Below the pieces are notes generated by a model. The model worked only from the letters and a program-made list of their open reading frames with translations. It did not search any database and had not been told where the DNA came from. The position numbers and the translations under genes were made by a program. A DNA stretch of 6,911 bases from Methanobacterium sp. PtaB.Bin024 (GTDB lineage: Archaea > Methanobacteriota > Methanobacteria > Methanobacteriales > Methanobacteriaceae): positions 1-6,911 of the forward strand of contig MVPY01000018.1 of NCBI GenBank assembly GCA_002067065.1. The letters run 5' to 3'. Below are positions 1 to 6,000 of the stretch, one piece after another. Numbering within the stretch: position 1 is the first letter of the stretch; every line of letters begins with the position of its first letter.

Positions 1-43
1 AAACAAAAATCACTCCCAAATTACTTTGAAAAAAGATCATACC

Positions 44-77
44 AAAAAAAGAAAATGAATTATGGGACAATCCCATA
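44..77 (-). terminator. Hairpin plus T-run ending the minus-strand cluster
   Basis: TATGGGA (61-67) and TCCCATA (71-77) form a perfect 7-bp stem with a 3-base loop. On the minus strand a T-rich stretch with T7 (44-50) follows. It lies about 44 bp after the stop of the 71-residue gene. Archaea terminate mainly at T-runs, so the tract alone may suffice. Confidence 0.55.
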
Positions 78-120
78 TTGTTAATTGTTCTGTAAAAATA
101 TCATTTGGAATAGGTAAGTT

Positions 121-336
121 TTAATTAGTATTATGCTTTGAGAGAGGAGTATACCTGACAAAAGTTACATAATAAATTGTACGATTGAAATTGATGAGTT
201 CAAATGTAGAACTCAAAACCCATCCAATAATACCTAAACAAATGACTAACAATCCAGGATTTCCTGAAGATAAATAACCGAAAAATATACCAACTAAAAT
301 CAATAACATGATAATAAAAAAATTTCTATAATTCAT
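121..336 (-). CDS. Small two-pass membrane protein, possible truncated member of the same family
   Basis: The protein has 71 residues with two membrane segments (about 6-23 and 28-44). The stretch S-S-G-N-P-G-L-L-V then TM2 then S-T-F-E-L-I-N-F-N-R-T-I-Y-Y parallels S-S-N-P-F-Y-V then TM2 then F-F-E-F-R-E-Y-Y-N-K-I-S-Y in the neighbouring TPR protein, so it looks like the TM1-TM2 half alone. Other frames downstream do not restore TM3-TM4. It lies 46 bp after the TPR gene and is probably co-transcribed. No Shine-Dalgarno is visible before the ATG at 336, which lies in a small repeat. It could be a genuine short protein or a remnant of an immunity-like gene. Confidence 0.6.
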   Translation of the reverse strand: MNYRNFFIIMLLILVGIFFGYLSSGNPGLLVICLGIIGWVLSSTFELINFNRTIYYVTFVRYTPLSKHNTN

Positions 337-370
337 TTTAATCTATAATTCATTTTAATAATTCATTTTA
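331..370 (-). repeat. Triplicated 10-mer TAAAATGAAT around the start of the 71-residue gene
   Basis: Exact copies lie at 331-340, 348-357 and 361-370. Each contains an ATG followed by AAT-TAT. Only the innermost (336) opens a long frame; those at 353 and 366 reach a stop within a few codons. This is likely a small tandem duplication that copied the start region. Confidence 0.85.
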
Positions 371-382
371 CATACCTTAAAG

Positions 383-1003
383 TCATTTTTTTAAAAGTAA
401 TTCTCCCGAATTTTTAATTCTTTCTAATCTAGGATCCAATTCTAACGCCTTATCAAGATAATTTTTGGATTTTTGGTCTTTTTTTTCTTTTTTAAGTAGA
501 ATACTTTCGTTATACCACGCTGCTACATCTTCAGGATCTAATTCTAGGACTTTATCAAAACATTCCATTGCTCTTTCATATTTTTTTTGACTTGTTAACT
601 CAACGCCTTTATTATTTAATGCTGTAGTGTCGTTTGGGTTTACCGTCAGAGCTTTATTATAAGGTTTTAATGCGTTTTCATTGTTTTTCCAGGTTTTAAT
701 TGTGTAGATATAATATCCTATGATAAGAAGTGAAATTATTCCTGTTTCTATGTAATATAACATGTTTATACTTGAAGAAAATTGAATAGTAACTGCCCAC
801 ATCACCACTAAAAGCACAACTAAGGCAATAGAATAAGATATTTTATTGTAATATTCTCTAAATTCAAAAAATCCAGTTATAATTCCAAATAAAAAGAGAA
901 GTATTAGCGGAACATAAAATGGATTGGAACTGATATAAATTAAAAGAATAATCAAAAATAAAGAATAACTGATGATTAACGCATTATTTAAACCTTGTTT
1001 CAT
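383..1003 (-). CDS. Four-pass membrane protein with C-terminal TPR repeats, candidate immunity protein of the orphan tip
   Basis: The protein has 206 residues. Four membrane segments lie at about 7-25, 29-46, 57-75 and 81-102. A soluble tail holds two clear TPR-like units: T-A-L-N-N-K-G-V-E-L...A-M-E-C-F-D-K-V-L-E-L-D-P (about 126-157) and A-A-W-Y-N-E-S...L-D-K-A-L-E-L-D-P (about 160-191). A preceding A-L-K-P-Y-N-K-A-L-T-V-N-P-N-D is probably the end of a third. TPRs mediate protein binding; the tail should be cytoplasmic. The start at 1003 is supported by GGGTG at 1011-1015. The membrane half resembles the 120-residue protein (F-F-E-F-R-x-x-x-N-K-I-S-Y against F-F-I-E-I-F-R-I-K-K-I-S-F, and N-M-L-x-Y before TM4). 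It is the first gene after the orphan tip, where the matching immunity gene is expected. Function is unproven; sampled GC is very low (about 18%). Confidence 0.85.
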   Translation of the reverse strand: MKQGLNNALIISYSLFLIILLIYISSNPFYVPLILLFLFGIITGFFEFREYYNKISYSIALVVLLVVMWAVTIQFSSSINMLYYIETGIISLLIIGYYIYTIKTWKNNENALKPYNKALTVNPNDTTALNNKGVELTSQKKYERAMECFDKVLELDPEDVAAWYNESILLKKEKKDQKSKNYLDKALELDPRLERIKNSGELLLKK

Positions 1004-1010
1004 AAAATTT

Positions 1011-1015
1011 CACCC
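1011..1015 (-). promoter_or_regulatory. Ribosome binding site GGGTG of the TPR membrane-protein gene
   Basis: The minus strand reads GGGTGAAATTTT and then ATG. The GGTG core is about seven bases from the start codon, an acceptable methanogen Shine-Dalgarno match. Confidence 0.5.
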
Positions 1016-1060
1016 ATGTTTATGTTTAATTCTCTCTGTTTAAAAGATTTATCTGAATAT

Positions 1061-1073
1061 TTTATATTATAAA
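1061..1073 (-). promoter_or_regulatory. TATA-box candidate for the TPR membrane-protein gene
   Basis: The minus strand reads TTTATAATATAAA, a good archaeal TATA-like element. Initiation about 27 bases downstream (near 1040) would leave a leader of about 37 bases containing GGGTG before the ATG at 1003. The gene therefore probably has its own promoter, apart from the orphan cassette. Confidence 0.5.
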
Positions 1074-1210
1074 AAAATTAATAATAAAGTTTTTTACACT
1101 CCTAAAATTGAATTTCATTAAATAAAGAAAAATTAAAGGAAAATACCATAGTACTGCTCCTTTACTTTTTACTATTTTACGGTTAGAAGCCGTGACTAAC
1201 TAGAGTAATT

Positions 1211-2062
1211 TTAACAATAGGAATAATATTTAATTCCTTCAATATCATACACTACATATGGATCATTAAACGCATGATAAACCGTATCTAGATTATATCC
1301 TATTGATAATCCTGATAAAAACGTAGTTGTAGCTGAAGCTCCAAATGCAAGGCTGCCCACTTCAGCTTCACCCAACCCAGGGACAAAAATACCGAGTACA
1401 GCCCCTAAAGTTCCTAATCGGATAACAGCGTTGTCTAGAGCCTGTTTTTCAGACATCATCTTGGTGACTTTCACATCAGGAACTGTGACATATATGTTAT
1501 GCCATCTGCCTGGTACGTAACGGAAAACAGGTGTCCATATGCCTATAGTTATAGTTTTCCAACTTACACTTGCCGACCAGTATCCAATATTGATTGGTCC
1601 CCATCTATAAACTGATACCCACTTCACATGAATGATAGGTATAGAAAAGCTGTAATATGTTTTTTTCCAACCAGCTATTACGAAGTGTGGGGGTTCATAC
1701 CATGCTCCAATTTTAACTTTGTGCCACATTGCTTTGATGTCTCTCATTTCATCAGGGGTTAATAGTGTGGCGTTTACTGGTGGTTGGTCGTTGATGATTA
1801 GTGCAATACCTGTGTAGAGTTCATTGAATTTATCCCGTGTCATTTCAATGTTTCCCAGGTTAGGGTCGAATAGATAAACTGTTGTATCTGTGATGTTTTG
1901 TATAACTTCGAAGTGATTATTTCCATTGATAGACAGAACTACCAAATAATTGGCTCTAAGTTGGTCTATGGTTAATCTTGCCCCTATTGCAGTTGCTCCT
2001 TTAGCTTCTGCTGCCCTCTTTAATCCATCTAAACTAGTTCCTGTTTCGTCTGTACCTGCTAG
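1211..2062 (-). pseudogene. Orphan cassette: start-less C39 remnant plus alternative hydrophobic tip
   Basis: Reading down from 2062 there are 283 intact codons and then TAA at 1211, with no internal stop. The frame starts at L-A-G-T-D-E-T-G, right after two in-frame stops (TAA 2068-2066, TGA 2065-2063), and has no ATG at its head. It keeps the His (H50) and Asp (D66) of the C39 domain but lacks the catalytic Cys half. After D-E-M-R-D-I-K-A (residue 111) the tip differs from that of the giant protein but has the same plan: nine Trp in beta-like repeats (112 to about 188), a Gly-rich hydrophobic stretch, and N-D-P-Y-V-V near the end, answering D-D-P-W-S-V. A TTG at 1945 could start a 244-residue protein but has no clear RBS. 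It may be a decayed copy or, as I prefer, a silent tip cassette kept for recombination; the clean frame argues for recent or continuing selection. Confidence 0.85.
1730..2062 (-). repeat. Long direct repeat, copy 2: pre-tip homology block in the orphan cassette
   Basis: This block has the same 111 codons as 3026-3358, in the same orientation and 1296 bp away. Perfect matches of 20 bases lie at 2040-2059 and 1971-1990. Similarity begins at the first codon after a TAA-TGA stop pair (2068-2063), with 22 of 23 bases equal at this outer edge (2040-2062). Confidence 0.9.
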
Positions 2063-2065
2063 TCA

Positions 2066-2428
2066 TTAGACATGATTGTTATTTATTTGGTCTCTACGAC
2101 GGTACATATAAACCAATGAAAACGTGGTGAGTATTATCAATCCTAAAAAGATATAAAAAAACAGGTAATCATTTGTGGTTTTTAGATATGAAAGCATGTT
2201 TAAATAAATATATGAAATAGCTAAAATCTGGATTATTATTACACCTACTAAACTTCTTAATAATAACTTAAAACTTATTTTTTTAATCCTGAATATTTCG
2301 ATGAAAAAGACAGGTAGAATAATAATACTTATTAATAAATCTCTAAAGTTTCCATAAATTAAAAATGATAAAAATGCACCTATAGCAACTAGCACATAAA
2401 TAATTATCCACACTGATTCTTTTTGCAT
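2066..2428 (-). CDS. Small four-pass membrane protein, candidate immunity protein for the tip
   Basis: The protein has 120 residues and four predicted membrane segments: about 7-26, 30-46, 57-80 and 88-109. The C-terminus is basic (Y-R-R-R-D-Q), which suggests both ends face the cytoplasm. ATG at 2428 is chosen because GGAG lies 8 bases upstream (2437-2440). No known enzyme or transporter family is recognised. It lies 84 bp downstream of the giant gene, where an immunity gene sits in polymorphic toxin loci, and ends directly against the orphan cassette. A pattern is shared with the proteins at 383-1003 and 121-336: TM1, G/S-N, TM2, F-E/F-I-E, R, K-I-S-[FY]. Base composition is low in GC (two sampled 60-base stretches give about 20% and 27%), below the tip-coding DNA. 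Immunity is an inference from context. Confidence 0.85.
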   Translation of the reverse strand: MQKESVWIIIYVLVAIGAFLSFLIYGNFRDLLISIIILPVFFIEIFRIKKISFKLLLRSLVGVIIIQILAISYIYLNMLSYLKTTNDYLFFYIFLGLIILTTFSLVYMYRRRDQINNNHV

Positions 2429-2436
2429 TTCTTTTT

Positions 2437-2440
2437 CTCC
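2437..2440 (-). promoter_or_regulatory. Ribosome binding site GGAG of the 120-residue membrane protein
   Basis: On the minus strand the sequence reads GGAG, eight bases, then ATG at 2428. It is the best Shine-Dalgarno match in the window and fixes the start. Confidence 0.7.
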
Positions 2441-2458
2441 GTATACTTTTTACAACCT

Positions 2459-2468
2459 TTTATAATAT
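2459..2468 (-). promoter_or_regulatory. Possible TATA box for the 120-residue membrane protein
   Basis: The minus strand reads ATATTATAAA, an archaeal TATA-like element in the 84-bp gap. Initiation about 25 bases downstream would give a very short leader starting near the RBS. A T5 run at 2479-2483, just upstream, could end part of the giant gene's transcript. Together these would let the small gene be expressed independently of the giant gene, as expected for an immunity gene. AT-rich DNA makes chance matches likely. Confidence 0.4.
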
Positions 2469-2512
2469 AGTTAATTTTAAAAATTATTATTTGGTGATCC
2501 CCGAGGAATAGG

Positions 2513-3025
2513 TTAATCGTATAAAAAACGATTTGGCTTTACAGACCAAGGATCATCAAGACCGTCTATAACTTGTTCAACACCATACCAAGTCACACCA
2601 GCACCCATTCCTATTAATATGATACCTGCTGGAGTTCCCCATCCTTCTGTTATACCAATTAATCCTATACCTCCTCGTATCATTGTAGTACCGGTAGATA
2701 TGGCTATAGCTCCTTTGAAAACTTTTATATACACATTGTCATTCCATACTTCTCCTTCTTCTTTAACCCATCTTGGTGTATAATATACAAATCTTTGTGG
2801 AGGCTGATATCTCCATACAACTACTGGGTAGCTACCTGTACGCCATTCTAGGGTAATATACGGTTCTGTATGTCCGGGTATAGGAATGATACCAAAAAGT
2901 TTATATGGCGGTACCCATTTCCATTTAAGAACTGGCACAGGATATGAGAAACTTCTCCATTCGATGGTTGGATAATAAAAACCTGGTATTGTAAAGTAGT
3001 GTGCATCCTTTGTCCAATACCCAAG
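2513..3025 (-). other. Variable C-terminal tip, candidate membrane-active effector
   Basis: Residues 1278-1447 have 11 Trp in 170 residues. The first half holds an internal duplication: I-E-W-R-S-x-S-Y-P-V-x-V-x-K-x-W-x-P-P (about 1298-1317) and L-E-W-R-T-G-S-Y-P-V-V-V-W-R-Y-x-P-P (about 1336-1353), probably beta hairpins. The second half is hydrophobic and Gly-rich, with two membrane-capable stretches (about 1380-1402 and 1408-1426) separated by a short polar turn. It closes with D-D-P-W-S-V. No known enzyme motif was recognised. The shape suggests membrane insertion. I infer a toxin-like tip mainly from its position after a peptidase domain and from its counterpart with a different sequence at 1211-1729. 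Confidence 0.5.
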
Positions 3026-6000
3026 GGCTTTGATGTCCCGCATTTCATCATCAGTCAACAATACTGTGCCTGGCGGTAATGTATCATTCAAAACCAGTGC
3101 AACTCCAGTGTACATTTCATTGAATTTATCTAAGGGCATTTCAATATTTCCTAAGTTAGGGTCAAATAGATAGACAGTTGTGGTTGTGATATTTTTGATG
3201 ATTTCAAAGTGTTTTTTTCCATCTATATCCAAAACTACCAGATAGTTCGTTTTAAGTTGGTCAACAGTTAATCTTGCCCCTATTGCGGAGACTCCCATGG
3301 ATTGTGCCGCTGTTTTAAGACCATAAAAGCTTGCCCCTGTTTCGTCTGTACCTGCCAGGGTAGCGAGTTCATTTTCTGTAGCATAAATTCCAAAACTTTT
3401 AAGTATTGTAGCCAATGCTGCAGCTCCACAACTGTAGATGGTAGTTGCTAAAACCATTTCACCAGAATCTATTGTAGATGAATCTGCAAGCAAATTATCT
3501 GTAAAGTTATTTCCCGACAGAATTATGCCTATCGAGTTGTAATGGGTAATCCCCACACCATTATCGGATAGGCTATTTCCTGTTATGCTGTTACTATTTG
3601 TGTCGTATAGATATGTACCTACCCAATTATCAGAGATAACGTTACCAATTATATCGTTGTTGTTAGAATAGAAAAGATAAGTTCCATAGTAATTTTCGGT
3701 AATAATAGTTCCGTTTATTTGATTGTTATCAGAATTGAACAGATAAAGCCCATTTTCATTTATTTTTATGTTACCTCCTAATATAGAGTTACAATTTGAA
3801 TTGTAGAGGAATATTCCATAACGACTGTTTTTTACAGTATTTCCAGTAATGATATTGTTTCCCGATTTATATAGGTATATTCCTTTGGAACTGTTTGTTA
3901 TGATGTTGTTGATTATGTTAACGTTGTAGGAGTGGCTTAAAGATATACCGTAAGAGTCTGCAGAACTTTCAATATTCAAGTTTTTTATGGTTGTGCCGCT
4001 TCCTTCATTGTTCATTACGAAAACACTTTTATCTGAATTATCTGCTTCTACAGTTACATTTGCTCCAGTAACTGGTTGTATACTTAGTTTTTTGTTTATT
4101 GCTACATTTTCAGTATAGATACCTTCTGCCAGGGTTATTATGTCTCCGTCTTTTGTATCAGGATCGTCTACGGCCTCTTGTATTGTAGCAAAACTTTCCT
4201 GAGTACGGGTATTATACACTCCAAGCACATTTACACTGGTTACATTAACTGTTTTGGAAACCGTCTGATTATCCAGGGTGACTGAAACGTTAGCTGTACC
4301 TGCTGATGAGCTGGTGAGTTTAAGTTCTGCTTTACCTTTTTTAGTTGATCCTGAGCTGTTGATGGTTCCCAAGGTTGAACTGAAGTTAACAGGTATATTA
4401 TCAGGTATGTTTCCATCTGATGATGTATCGTTTCCATGGTTGTTATGGGTTAGGTCTGCTGTTATTATGTAGTTGTAGTGGGTTCCGCTGCGGTTTGAAC
4501 GGTCGGTGGAACTATTTATGGAGAGTACCAGCCATGGATCGTATGTTACGCTTCCGCCAGCTATACCGATGTCACTAGGACTGGTTAAGGATACGATGGG
4601 GTTATTGGATCCCCACCAGTTGTTAGTTGCATTGGCAGTACCATTACCTACTTTATAGAGTCCGTATCTGCTGTTTTCGACTATACTGTTGAGGTGAATT
4701 TCTGCTGTGGAATTGTTTAGATGTATTCCATCATAATTATTGTGGATTAAGTTACTGTAAATCCGGCATTTATCGGAGTTCTGGACGTTAATTCCAGCAA
4801 CGGAATTGTAAGTTATTTTATTACTGGAGACTTCATTATCGGAGCCTGCACTGATAAGCACACCATTCAGGCTGTTGTTTAATATTATATTTCCTGAAAC
4901 CACATTCTCAGTGGAATTATACAAATATATTCCGTTAAGATTGTTGATGATGTTATTTCCTAAGATTTCATTGGTTGCGGAATTATTAATATAGATACCA
5001 GCATTACCAGTGGATCCATCTATAACTAGATCTTGTATTGTTGTGCTGCTTCCACTGGTATTTATGGTGAATATTGGTAAAGTGGGGTTTAATGGCTGAA
5101 TGACCACGTTAACTCCAGAAATTGGTCTTATGGTGATTTTTTTGTTGATGTTGATGTTTTCAGTGTAGTTTAAGTTTCCAAGCCAGATGGTATCACCGTC
5201 TATGGTAGTAGGGTCATCTATGGCAGTTTGTATACTATCGAATATCTTCTGGGTTCTGAAATTGAAAGTCCCATTGTGTATCTCTTCATCATATCTAGTT
5301 AAACTGATGCTGTCGACGTAGAATGTGATTGTTTGAACTGTGTTACTGGTCAAGATTTTAGCTGTTGCATAGATGGTGCTGGGATCAGAAAGCAGGTGAG
5401 TTATGGATAATTTTTGAGGTATGTTTGATAGAACCATACTCGGGCTGCTATACGATTCAGTTGCTGTTCCTGTGGAATTACGGCCTACTAACTCGATGCG
5501 GACTGTTCCGGATCCTTTTACATAAGCAGATACGGTGTAAGTCTGTCCAGATTGAACCAGTACAGCATATGGTAATGAAGCAGTTCCTATTTTGCAGATA
5601 TCTATTGATTCGCCGACTGTTGATCCGTTTGTTTGGACTTTGAAGCTTCTGATCCCTTGCCATGCCCAATCTGTTGATGAAGAGACAGTTGCACCAGTAC
5701 CACTTACACCAGTAGTATTTTCTAAGGTATCAGAACCAGTGCATATGTTATCCTCAAAAATTAAATTTCCAGTTATACCGGATAATGCCAACCATGGAAT
5801 TACCGAAACTATATGCGGAGCATGTTCAGTGGGTTTATAGGAGATTAAGATTTTGGAAAACATGTAAATCAACGATTCGTAACGCATGGTATCTCCCAAA
5901 CTGGTGTCTGAGACATTCTTGGGTGCGGTTCCATGGCTATCTATATAGGATATAACATTTTCTGCTATATCCGTAAATTCGTCACTGTAGATGGTTCCAC

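Noticed and set aside
1..120. A further gene or the missing TM3-TM4 half of the 71-residue protein
   Set aside because: Frames past its stop give no hydrophobic segments and hit stops quickly. Only the hairpin and T-run are seen.
1179..1200. Hairpin terminator after the orphan cassette
   Set aside because: Only short competing stems (ACGG/CCGT, GTTAG/CTAAC) are possible, and no T-run follows on the minus strand.
1211..1945. An independent 244-residue gene starting at TTG 1945
   Set aside because: The homology to the giant gene continues upstream in frame to 2062, TTG 1945 has no clear RBS, and the product would lack the first part of the domain. I treat the whole 1211-2062 frame as a start-less cassette.
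2063..2068. Readthrough from the 120-residue gene into the orphan cassette, which is in the same frame
   Set aside because: Two consecutive stops (TAA, TGA) separate them and no recoding signal is seen. The overlapping ATG at 2066-2064 is in another frame and stops after ten codons.
2848..3051. Antisense and out-of-frame open stretches inside the giant gene (also near 4240-4472 and 5365-5840)
   Set aside because: They overlap well-supported domains in the main frame, show no family resemblance, and have no convincing start signals.
3077..3472. Pseudomurein endoisopeptidase of the PeiW/PeiP (C71, transglutaminase-like) type
   Set aside because: The combination of pseudomurein-binding repeats with a cysteine protease is similar, but the C-G-A-A, H-F-E and F-D-P-N-L-G motifs fit C39-like proteins better. 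Wall-peptide cleavage is still possible.
3488..3949. CRISPR-like or noncoding tandem repeat, suggested by the regular 66-bp spacing
   Set aside because: The period is a multiple of three, lies within an open frame and corresponds to beta-helix coils; the bases themselves are not conserved between units.
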